DNA from: Bretschneidera sinensis
Lineage: Eukaryota; Streptophyta; Magnoliopsida; Brassicales; Akaniaceae
NCBI GenBank assembly: GCA_023935145.1
Contig: CM043701.1
Coordinates: 74,584,817-74,648,816, forward strand
Reading direction: 5' to 3'
DNA: 64,000 bases
Positions 43,070-53,548 of this stretch are shown here, one piece after another; position 1 is the first letter of the stretch; each line of letters starts with the position of its first letter. The notes beneath the pieces were generated by a model. That model worked only from the letters and a program-made list of their open reading frames with translations. It was not told where the DNA came from and searched no databases. A program made the position numbers and the translations under genes.

Positions 43070-44728
43070 GTCTGGCTGAAGACGTAAAACTTAGTGCTCA
43101 TGGAACGCACCCCATAGCATATCCTTTTACTATTATTGTTTTTCTTTCTTATTTATTATTTGCATTTTTTTTCTTCTGTTTTCCAGTATTCACTTAGTAT
43201 TTCCTTTTCAAGGAAAAATGTACGAAGCAGTTCAAATGGTGGAGCACAATTTTCAGCTTCTGTGCACCTTTGGCTACAAGGGGAGTCTCCTTTACTCTTT
43301 CTTTTACACTGAGGTCAATGCAATTTTTAAGTTGGGGGTGGAGGAAACACATCTCTTTGTTTCCATATTCTTTATTTCCTTACATTTTTTTCTTTTTCCA
43401 TTGAACTGCTTGGTGTCATTTTCCTTTTTGTTTGTTTCTAGCATGCTTGGTGTTAGCCTTAGAGTTAATTCACATGTCAATGATATAAGCTTAATTGAGA
43501 TAGCAGATAGCATGTAGAAGAAGTTAAGTCTTGCTTTGGTTTGAAATTAATTTAAGTATCAATCTTCATTTGGTTTCAGACTCTAGTTTGTGGTAAGATT
43601 GTCTGATTAGTCTTAAACATTTAGAAAAGTTTTATGTGTGATTATTTTGTGAATATTTTTGCGGTCTTGACAAGCTCTAGAACTTACTTGATAACCACTT
43701 AAGGCGAATTCCTAGAATGCACATTACTTAGGATATGATATAGGCCAATTTTGGACCATTTGAGCCTGTTAAACCTACTATTGCTATATTTACCACTATT
43801 TACCTATTTAAGCCTTTTCATGAAAAAGAAGTGAACCTTGTTTCTTTCAATAGCCCATTTACTCACCTTTATGAGCCTAAAGAGAATATTTTATCCTTAC
43901 CTTTCTCTTAAAAGAACTTAGCTATACACATTTGTTGAGAAGCACTTAAAAGGAGTAAGGATGAAAATATGAGAAAATATCACTACCATAACCCAAGTAC
44001 ATTAAAGGAGATTAGTTGGGGGTTATATAAAAGAAAATAAAAATGAAAAAGGAAGTGAATGGTCTTATGCCAAAATACAAAAGAAAAGTGAATTACGGCA
44101 AAGAAAGAAGAAAAAAAAAAAGAAAAGTGGTGATTTTGAAAAAAAAAAAAAAAGCTCGAAAAATGATCAAAAAAGTTGGGTGTTCAGTAAGGTTATCTAG
44201 TGCTTAAAAGTGATTGTGTTTAAAGCTAAGAGATTAAGTTCTTTTTCTCGTGAATCCTTCCCATTTTTTCTTAGCCTTTACCTTAGCCTAACGTTACAAA
44301 CCTATTAAAGACCTATTGATCCAATGTAATGTGATTTTTCTACAATAGTGGAGAGTGGTTTGAAATGTAAGCATATGGAGCTTGTTTTTGTGATTGACGT
44401 CATGAAATTTATTATGTTTTAGAGACCAAGACTTGTATTCATGAATGTTATACATAAAATCATTCGGGTGTTCGGATTAATGGTTTGTGTTAAGATGGAT
44501 GTTAAGAGTCAATAATGATTTTAAGATTGATGTTTGGATTACTTTTCGATTTGGGTGAAATTTAATGATTCTTTGTGCCATGTGTTATGTGAAATTTTTG
44601 AGACAAAATGTGAATTAATCTTGGTTAACACTAATATTGATTTTCATTTAATTTGATTCCCACCATAGAATTCATCTCTTGTTTTCGCTTGAATTGCTAA
44701 GGACTAGCAATAAGCTAGTTGGGGGTTG
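43070..44728 (+). other. Element F 3' non-coding region
   Basis: It contains the 45-nt motif (43070-43114; second stem weakened by a GGGA to GGAAC change), the weakened hairpin near 43306-43325 followed by TTTTTAAGTTGGGGGTGGAGG, a purine-rich stretch (44030-44160) and the PPT AGTTGGGGGTTG before the 3' LTR. The frame at 43218-43517 is shared with F2 but lacks support as a gene. Confidence 0.7.
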
Positions 44729-46244
44729 TGATGAGAGTCATAAAACGCATCTTAACAGTACTTAATTGTTATCATTTTAGGGTTGATCTAGGTTTTAATT
44801 GCACTTTTATACATTAACAACTCTAAAGTATCATTCTTGGATCATTGATCTATTTCGGTGCATTTTCAGGTACTTTAAGCTCAAAAGAGGACAAAAAGTT
44901 ATCATTGCTTGAAGCACAAAGGCTCGAGGTATACTAAAGTGAAGGAATGCTTCCGGAAGGACAAGATGGAGGGCTTAAAAGAGTAACAGCTGCTGCCCGC
45001 AATGGAAAGGAGTTTCACTAAATTGCCAGAGTTTCCCGTACAGATCAATCATCTTTGCAAATTAAACTGTATTGATACAAGAAGAACCAAGAGATGAGCC
45101 ATATATTCTTAGAAAGATCTGGAAGTCTACTTTTTTGATAATTTTACGGTTCGTAAAAATGATTTTTCTAGAGAAAGTTATGGCAGTTTAAGTAGACAAA
45201 GGTCAGGCTGTGAGGGCTGTGCGGGATTACAGCGTGAAGGGCATGTGAAGGCCTAAATCCCACATCCCACATCGGTTAGAAACACATTTCTATATCCCAC
45301 ATCTCACATCAGATTGAAAACACATTGCACTCATGGTATTTGCCTATATAAGACCCACTCCACTTCAGCTTTAAGGACAATCGGGGAATCTGAGATCATT
45401 AGAAAGTGAATCCAGAGAGCCTTTAGGAGCAATCCAGAGGGCCCTTAGGAGGAATCCGAAGTACTTTTGGAGGGCAAGCTAAGGAATCACTGAAGCTTTC
45501 GCTACCAAGGGGGAGATGATCGTTGAGAGGCCGGAGGCAACTCGAGGACACATGAGCCCCATGGCCGGCTAGTCTCCAAGCAAGGTGAAGGGATGAATCC
45601 CTAGATGTAGTTGTTCTTATTTTCCTTTATTTGATTCAGTTTTAGTTTAGTATTATTTTCATTAAACATTGTTATGTTTTATTCTTTAATTTAATTAGTA
45701 GATTTCTTATTAGTCCAGTGATTGCATGCTTCTTTTCCATATAAGTCTAGTCATGCTCTTCTTATGTGTATTTGTTTGGGTGTGATTGAGTCTGGTAGAT
45801 CTCTTTTATAGATTTATCCATTGCTACGGTACTATCATTTAGATATATCGTCGTCTCTTGATAATTTATAAGTTAGGTCATGTGTGCTTGAAAGTAAAGA
45901 ATAATTCATATAAATTACATTAGGGTTTATACATGCGCTTTAATTGAATATATTCTGATTGTCTGTTTGGGATGTGAAACTTGTGATCAAGATAAAAACA
46001 ACTGAATCAAGTTAGGATTAGGGCAACGAACCTAGGGAGGATTTCTGGAGCCTTGTTGTTTCTTTATTATATCCATCAAATCTATTTACGCAATTACAAT
46101 TTTCTCACAATTCAGATTCTAGCATTTGATCTTTATCATTTTTTGTTGAGGTTCACACCTTCTCTTGTAGTTATCTTGTTTCCTTATGGAATCGACACCC
46201 CAAAGCTGTACTACAATTACTGCGTTATGTTTTGGGCGTAATCA
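44729..46244 (+). repeat. Element F 3' LTR (1516 bp)
   Basis: It runs from TGATGAGAGTCATAAAACGC to ...GGGCGTAATCA. Its first 280 bp resemble the G LTR start. The remainder matches the F 5' LTR. Promoter: ATCTCACATCA (45301-45311), 33 nt, TATATAA (45345). A better USE lies near 45263. Confidence 0.88.
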
Positions 46245-46858
46245 AATTGCGAGTGGAATTTCTCTATCCATGTATAGTTTGTTTTAATTTATTTCTTTTG
46301 AGTTTAAAGTTTTATGTTTAGCACGTTAATTGTGAAATTTAGTTTCATAATCATGAGAGGCTAAGACCTTCATCTAAGGTTGAAGATGAAGCCTCGCCAT
46401 TGTTTGGCATAATATTATCAAATATGGTCAAAGATTTCTGATATTTTTAGTATTAATGTTCTATTTCAATTGTTTGAGTAAATTCTTATAATTGATTGCG
46501 TTTAAATTGTTCAAATTGGATATTCCTTGTGTTTCATCTGCCGGATACGGCGGATCATCCAAAGTAAATTGAATATCCATTGTGATTCTAAAGGGATACA
46601 CTAGATGATTTGGTTTGAATTAGGGTATTTGTTGTAATTTGTATAATGGTGGATTCATGGAATTATTTGATAGATTACTTTTATACAGAACATGAAAATA
46701 TATGCCTTACTTTGGGGGGGTGGATTCAGAAACCTTAGTATCTTTATTATTTGTTTCAAATCAATTTAGTTTAAGTTTATATTTTTTGCAAGATACAATT
46801 CATAATTTGGAACTAGGTTAAAATAGGTTTAGTTTAGATAAAAATATATTTTCACGAC
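46245..46858 (+). repeat. D-like LTR fragment
   Basis: It matches the second half of D-family LTRs from gcgagtggaatttctc to agataaaaatatattttcac. Both ends are missing. The left edge abuts the F 3' LTR and the right edge a copia-like LTR. Confidence 0.8.
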
Positions 46859-47451
46859 TGTTGATATTTGTCTAAGGTTTAAACAAGGTTAATGTCTAAA
46901 CCAAGGTTGGAAGAATAAATTTCAGCATGTTAAAGAAGTGCACACAAGTGTGCGCGACACCTTGGAGCAAGGCAAAGGTAGGCACACTAGTGTGTGCGCC
47001 TAAGCACACAAGCTGGAAAGTATGTGCATCAGGTCAGGCCATGGCCCAGCTTTGTCCAGGCCACAGTGCATAGCATGGAGGAATCCTGGAGGAAGGCCAG
47101 GCCGCGATGCACAGAGTGGCAACAAGTGTGCCCTGTTTCAGGCCACATCTTGCCCTGTTTCAGGCTGCACCTTGAAGGCACACATAGTCCATTTGATTCA
47201 GCCTTTGTTAAGTATGTGGAGACATATCCAAAATGCACAGCATCACTTAGGATTGATCAAGGGCCATGGTTGAGTGGTCATCAAGATCTAAGGGTGGAGA
47301 TTGACACTCAAGATTGGACAAGAAGTTGGTGCACTATATAAAGGGTCACCTAGCTTCATTCTCAACATAACATTGTGACATAATTTGAGATCACTTGTAA
47401 AGAGTGACAAGACATAATACAAGACCAAATTGTGTGAGAGTACAAAGACAC
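46859..47451 (+). repeat. Copia-like LTR fragment (COP2), cut by E
   Basis: It starts TGTTGATATTTGTCTAAGG, typical of a copia LTR, and contains a TATA box (CTATATAAAGGG) at about 47334. Two palindrome-like motifs lie upstream: GCACACAAGTGTGC (46940-46953) and the perfect CACACTAGTGTG (46983-46994). The fragment ends where the E LTR begins. The open frames in it are GC-rich chance frames. Confidence 0.65.
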
Positions 47452-48883
47452 TGATGCGATGATATTGACACTAGCAAGTGCGCTAATCGTTCAAGTAATA
47501 AAATGATGAGTAAATATCGTTCCCAATGAGAACTGAACAAATACTACAAAAATTATGACTCAACTCTTGCTGTTATTTGAGCAAACGAATAATTGTAGGA
47601 GAAAAGTTTACTAGCAATTAATAAAAGGGAAAAACAGAACGCAATAGTAAATAACGGAAGATTTGCAAACTTTAGAATGAAGACTCTTATAAACTAACGT
47701 GTAAGGACTCGACTTCACCTAAACCATTATTGACAAGAGTTTTGAATGGACAAATTTCGTTTATTATGTTTTTCAAGATGGTGGAATCCCCAATAAATTG
47801 GTTATCCTTATTCAGGTCTAACCACAATCTCAAGAATCATCAACTTCAAATATCCATATTCCAGGTCTATTCAAGATTAATTCAACTTAAGAAGCATTAA
47901 GTTCAATGGAATTCCTTTCAGCTAAATCTCCCTATTCGGTTACGGTTTAAACGGACCACATAAACTTCCTAGAATCCCTATTTGCTTACTCCTATTTCAT
48001 TCATGGCATGTTTTACCCTGGCTTTGCATAGATAACAATCCAACATCATATTTATTTATTCAACCATTCATAAAAGAATAACTTCTCTATTCGACACATC
48101 ACTATGCCTCAAGAAGGAATCAAAATAATAAACAGCATTAAGAACAATAAAACACACTCTTTGAAAAACAAAGTAAATTCCAACTTGTTCACATAGCACT
48201 CAAAACATAGGTTTAGGATCCATCTACCCTTAACACAAAAATATATACTCCATGATAATATTCAAACAAACTATGTTCATATTATAAAACATCAACATAG
48301 CTAGATAAGAATAATACAAAACCGGAGAACAATGATTTAAAAGCTTGATGCGTAGCCTCCCGGAGTGTCTCTAACTCTCCTTTTGCGTCTCATCTCCTCT
48401 AAATTTTGTTTTCTTCTTCTACGGTCGCCCTCCTCTTCTTGTTCAGCTAGGGTTTCAATTTATAACTTTCAGAATCTGTAGGCTGGCGCTGCAGCGCCAA
48501 CATCCCGGCACTGCAGCTTCAAGACATATTTTTAACCCTAGTCTGGCGCTGCAGCTTCAACATCCCAGCGCTGCAGCGCCAACTTTCTGCTCAATTCCTC
48601 TCTTTTTGTCAGCTACCAGCGCTGCAGCGCCAACATCCCAGCGCTGCAGCCTTGAGTTTCTGTCTCCTTTGTGCATTTTGGCCTTCCAGTGCTCCAGCAA
48701 GTGTATGCACAACAGATTTCCATGACTTAGCATTAATCATTCAACTAAAACAACTTATTAGTAGAATAAGATAGACTAAACTCAAATTGCTAAAAACACA
48801 TGCAACATAAATCTAATGCTTAAGATTAACACCAAAAACGTGCCTAAAAGTAGTATAATAACATGATTTATTCAGAGTTATCA
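47452..48883 (-). repeat. Element E 3' LTR (1432 bp)
   Basis: It is bounded by TGATGCGATG and ...GAGTTATCA on the plus strand. It carries about seven GGCGCTGCAGCGCC-type motifs (48483-48655) next to the TATA-like TATAAATTG (minus strand, near 48460). It matches the G 5' LTR, not the altered G 3' LTR. Confidence 0.9.
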
Positions 48884-50771
48884 CACCCCCAAACTTACGA
48901 TTTTGTTCGTCCTCGAGCAAACTAGAACAAAATTCTATGCACACACATCCTAAGAGTGAGAGATGGTTTGATTAGATTTGATATAACATGCCTCAAAGAT
49001 TGCATATAGATTATAACGCAAGAAAACTTTCCAAATGCTGCTAATGTCTAGAATTTCAAATTTATTGCTAACTTTATCTTACATCAAATTCTTAAAACGT
49101 TTGTGTGTGTAAAACCTTTATAAACTTAATCGTTTCGCCACTCTGATCGGTTTATGCAAGCAGGTAGGATAATGCCAATCTTTCAAAGTCCATAAGCTTG
49201 CTTTTAACACCACTCTCCACTAATATAGCCCATGACAATACCTAAGATCACCAGGACTTTATTCAGCTTATAACTTTGGCTAAGGTTAAGGTATGGTAAA
49301 AGATTGATTTGAGGCTCACATCACCTTAAGCACATCAACCAATAACAATTTTATTTCAAACTTTCCCTCAGTTATCATGGAATATTTCCAATACTTTTGC
49401 TGTTGTCACATCTTCTTCTTCTTCTTTTCTCTTTTTTTTCCGTATGCTTGTACTATAGTAGCACCAGTCTTTATTTCTATGTGCATTAATGAAACTACAA
49501 CATAGCATATACACGACGATAAAACACGGCTTAGCCAGCTGCCTGTGATGGGTAGAATACAACTTGATCAAATAGTTCGTGTGGTAAACTTTTTAACTTT
49601 GATCTTTCCCTTGGTCACTCTCGATGGAAAATATTTGGTACTTAACACAGCCAAGTCGAAGACCTCTTTCTCTTGCTTAATCCTCTGCCACCACTTAAGA
49701 GAATAGTCCATTCATTAATCGATGTGCTTACAGGTGAAAGGTAGAGTTGTAGCAATTTTATTTTTATTTTTTTTTTGAAAAAGAAATAGGTTAGATGATC
49801 GGGTGACAAAACAATAGATATCCAAGCTCAAAAGGGGAAAACTAAGGATATTCACATATTAAGGGTTGGCTAGAAAAGCTCAAACTTTCCAAACATGGCC
49901 TGGATCCTTTCTTTGGTACTGTACTACCTAGGATTTCGCCTCGAGTGGTCTTCAAACAAGTTCTAGAGTCCAAGAGATCACAAGACTACACTTCTCACAT
50001 AAACGTTCTCCGAAACAGCAAGACAACAAAGTGCTTAGGTGTAAGTGCTCATTGTGTTCAAAGAGTTCGATGTAAAATAAATCTAACAATAAATTCAAGC
50101 ACACAGACAAGCGCAACATTTTTCAAATTTTCAATGGCTATAATCAAGTCAATCTATATCTCATCATTGGCAAAATCAAAATCAAACAACAGAAAGCACT
50201 CAGATAAAACAAACAGAGAAAAAAAACTAGAAACACGAGCAGCACACAACACTCAGATAAAGTTCCCACCCCCAAACTTAAATGATACATTGTCCGCAAT
50301 GTATAAAATTTGAATTATAAAGTAAGAGAAGGGAACTCCCCTGATTAGTCGGAGGTCGAATCAATTATCCTTGTCAATGTCCTCATCCTCTGGAACACTA
50401 CTATGACCGGGATATGGTGGTGCGATGAAGGAAGAAGGTTGAATTTTAGTGATTTGGAGAGAGAGAGGTGCTGGAAATCAGAAATTGAATTGACCTAACA
50501 ATGATAACTCTCTTTATTTAAAAGCCCAGTGTGCGACCTGGCACTGCAGCGCCCAAAGTGTGAGGCTGCAGCGCGGAATCTCTATCCTGACTCCAAGTAA
50601 TCCCGAAAATAAACCAAGAAGAACACATTTTAAAGCCATAAAAATTGAATTAACAGATAAACTAAACAAAAAAAAATTTAAACACACAAAATGACTTCAA
50701 AAGGCAAGAAAAATAAAAGTAAGAACCAAAATGGTGGTTCTAATTTATAGTCTTTAGCTTAACTTTCTGAT
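48884..50771 (-). other. Element E 3' non-coding region
   Basis: It begins with the PPT (48884-48897, TAAGTTTGGGGGTG on the element strand). It contains an internal PPT-like tract and the perfect 8-bp hairpin ATACATTGtccgCAATGTAT at 50285-50304. Two GCTGCAGCGC copies lie at about 50540-50575. At 50723-50758 there is a different hairpin (GAACCA/TGGTTC) beside AAAGACTATAAATTAG, in the place of the 45-nt motif. Frames at 49368-49571 and elsewhere are not supported. Confidence 0.65.
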
Positions 50772-51365
50772 TTATGGCTCTTGGAGAATGGTTGTGGACG
50801 ATTGAGGGTCAAACGTCCCCATAATGTAGTGCTTCAATCTGTGCCCGTTAACCTTGAACATCTCCTTGTTTTTCTCGTGTTGTAATTCAATGGCACCAAA
50901 AGGTGAGACACTTATCATGGTGTATGGTCTAGTCCACCGAGATTTTAGCTTTCCCAGAAATATGTGCCTTCTTAGGACTTCCAGCAACCGTTCTTTCATT
51001 TTACCTTTCAACGAAGAAGATATTATAGCAGGGAAAATATTTTTCTCTAAATAAGCATATTTCAAATGAGCAAGTAAAGTTTTCAATTCAGTTATTATTA
51101 TTTGTTCTTCTGGCACTTCTTTTCCTTTTTTAGACTCCAAGTTCTTTGCTTCTTCTTGGATGACGAGTTCTTCAGTGGTAGTAGTTCTTGATTCCATGAT
51201 GCATCTCTCTGAAGTATCTTCATTTAATGTTTTGTCCTGAAACTCCTCAATGATGTTATCAATAATATCCACTTGAAAACAAAAAGAAGTAGATAAGCTA
51301 GAAGGGTATTTCATAATTTTATACATATCAAAAACTACTTGCTCATCATTGACTCTTAAAGTCAA
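50772..51365 (-). pseudogene. Element E pol remnant: RT start fused to integrase C-terminus
   Basis: The 197-codon frame begins in the protease C-terminal part (MTLRVNDEQVVFDMYKIMKY), passes a linker, then the beginning of the RT region (LLAHLKYAYLE, KERLLEVLRRH). It jumps at about 50955-50970 directly into the integrase C-terminal domain (LGKLKSRWTRPYTMISV, FGAIEL, FKVNGHRLKHY). All of the RT palm, RNase H and integrase core is deleted in frame. This is direct evidence for how the gag-protease elements lost pol. Confidence 0.87.
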
Positions 51366-51830
51366 TTTCCCTTATTGTACATCAGTTAGGGCTCTCCCTG
51401 TAGCAAGGAATGGACATCCAAGTATAAGAGGTATCTCACGATCCTCTTCCATGTCGAGAACAATGAAGTCTACAGGGAATATAAATTTATCAACCTTTAC
51501 CAGTACATCTTCTATAATTCCCCGTGGTCTCTTAATAGATCGATCAGCCAATTGCAATGATATTGTCATTGTTTTGACTTCTTCTAATCCAAGTTTCCTA
51601 AAAATTGAAAGAGGCATAAGATTAATACTTGCACCAAGGTCACATAAAGCTTTATCAAAAAATGAATTTCCCAAAGTGCAAGGTATAGTAAAACTCCCTG
51701 GATCTTTTAATTTTGGAGATAGCTTGTTTTACAGTATAGCACTGCACTCTTCAGTTAACATTACCGTTCCATGTTCCTCGAGCTTCCGTTTATTAGACAA
51801 AATTTCCTTCAAAAATTTAGTGTAACTAGG
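51366..51830 (-). pseudogene. Element E aspartic protease
   Basis: The frame 51674-51372 has CDLGASINLMPLS (active site intact), LADRSIKRPRGIIEDVL and PLILGCPFLATG. A TAA follows DVQ near 51372, and another stop lies near 51730. Upstream TEECSAILQ-like residues match G. Confidence 0.85.
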
Positions 51831-52944
51831 CATCTGTGCTAATGCCTCTGCAAATGGAATGTTAATATGCAATTTCTTGAAAATCTCTAAAAATTTTGAA
51901 AATTACTTATCTAGTTTTTCTTTCATAAATTTCTAAGGATAGGGAAGAGGTGGCATGTATTTAGTTTCGAAGTTAGAATCGATCAAACCTTTACCAGTAG
52001 ACTTCTTTTCTGAAACAAGTTTCTCCTCTTGCATGGTCTCTTCTTTGTCGCCTTCTTGATTAGAGATTTCTTTAGATTTTGACTCATCCAATTGTGTGCC
52101 ACTCCTTAGTGTTATGGCCTTGACATCCTCCTTAGGATTTTTTTTTGTGTTACTCAGAAGAGAGCCTTGTGCACGTCCATAAATTATAGTTGCTAGTTGG
52201 CCCACCTAAACTTCCAGATTTCTGATGGATGCTTTTAAATTTTGGAACCTAGTTTTTGCTATATTTAAGAATTTAGCCATCATGTCCTCTAAGTTGCATT
52301 TAAGAACCATTATAAAAAGTTTGTACCTGCATCCAAGTGGGCAACTCAGGACGAGGACATGTTCTCGAAAGGTCTTTAAAACGTTCCCATGCCTCATAGA
52401 GTGACTCCCTATCGACCTGCAAAAACATAGTAATTTCATTACGTAACTTTGCAGTTTTTGCAGGAGGAAAGTATTTCCCTAAAAAATTTTGTGCCAATTC
52501 TACCCATGTCGTTATGGATCCTGCTGGCAAAGAAGTCAACCAGCTTTTTGCTTTATCCCTCAATGAAAATGGAAAAAGCCTTAAGCGAATAGCATCTTTC
52601 GATACTCCGTTGTGCTTGAATGTGTCACAAATTTCAAGGAAATTCGTCAAGTGAACATTTGGATCTTCTTGCGATAGGCCCCCAAATTGTACTGAATGTT
52701 GAATAATCTGAATGATGGTGGGCTTGATTTCAAAATTGTTCGCTTGTATAAGCGGTCGTCGAATGCAAGATTCAACACCATCCATCTTTAGCATAGCATA
52801 ATCCCACAGTGCACGTTGCACCTCTGCATTGTTTTCTTCTGCCATTGTATTAACTGTTACTGGTGCTGCTCTTCTCAAAGCGTGAAAAGTGTGCTCAATT
52901 TCTGGATTAAGTTCGGCAAGTATTCTCCCATTAGTACATGTCAT
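51831..52944 (-). pseudogene. Element E gag, lacking the zinc knuckle
   Basis: The N-terminal and core parts are open from 52944 to 52300 (PIIQANNFEIK-like region, LFPFSLRDKAKSWLTSLP, KYFPPAKTAKLRNEITMF, MQVQTFYNG). The text then jumps to NLEDMMAKFL and RNLEV, so about 150 residues, including the CCHC knuckle present in G, are deleted. The C-terminal part (52205-51933) contains VKAITLRSGTQL and KYMPPLPYP. Frame changes near 52300 and 52206 and a stop at 51931 break it. Confidence 0.87.
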
Positions 52945-53044
52945 GCACTAGAAACGAAAACCCTGCAAAATAGGCTTAAAAACCAAATTAACAAACTCTC
53001 AAATTAATTAGTAGAATCACAAAAAATGTAATATTTTATTTCAG

Positions 53045-53062
53045 TCCCCAGCAACGGTGCCA
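53045..53062 (-). other. Element E primer-binding site
   Basis: On the element strand this reads TGGCACCGTTGCTGGGGA, two mismatches to the tRNA-Asp complement, 6 nt from the LTR end. Confidence 0.82.
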
Positions 53063-53068
53063 AAAACT

Positions 53069-53548
53069 TGATGCGATGATATTGACAATAGCAAGTGCAC
53101 TAATCGTTCAAGTAATAAAATGATGAGTAAATATCGTTCCCAACGAGGACTGAACAAATACTACAAAAATTATGACTCAACTCTTGCTATTATTTGAGCA
53201 AACGAATAATTGTAGGAGAAAAGTTTACTAGCAATTAACAAAAGAGAAAAATAGAACGCAATAGTAAATAACGGAAGATTTGCAAACTTTAGAATGAAGA
53301 CTCTTATAAACTAACGTGCTAAGGACTCGACTTCACCTAAACCATTATTAACAAGAGTTTTGAATGGACAAATTTCGTTTACTATGTTTTTCAAGATGGT
53401 GGAATCCCCAATAAATTGGTTATCCTTATTCAGGTCTAACCACAATCTCAAGAATCATCAACTTCAAATATCCATATTCTAGGTCTATTCTAGATTAATT
53501 CAACTTAAGAAGCATTAAGTTCAACGAAATTCCTTTCAGTTAAATCTC
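53069..53548 (-). repeat. Element E 5' LTR, downstream part
   Basis: It starts (plus strand) TGATGCGATGATATTG and matches 47452-47932. It is interrupted at 53549 by H. Confidence 0.9.

Larger units (their letters stand above)
38929..46244 (+). mobile_element. Element F: Athila-like element with unlike LTRs and no TSD
   Basis: The order is 5' LTR (38929-40254), exact PBS, gag, protease, remnant tail, 3' non-coding region, PPT and 3' LTR (44729-46244). The flanks AAGAT and AATTG do not match, and the left and right neighbours are LTRs of different families. The LTR heads differ: about 110 bp of D-like sequence at the left, about 280 bp of G-like sequence at the right. This indicates recombination between elements. 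Confidence 0.87.

Noticed and set aside
43218..43517. Open frame conserved between F and F2 (16130-16381)
   Set aside because: The similarity reflects recent common origin of the 3' non-coding region. The frame spans the hairpin and internal PPT, is hydrophobic because of T-rich DNA, and its ends differ in the two copies.
46994..47341. 115-codon GC-rich frame
   Set aside because: It lies within the copia-like LTR upstream of its TATA box. Two other frames are also open there.
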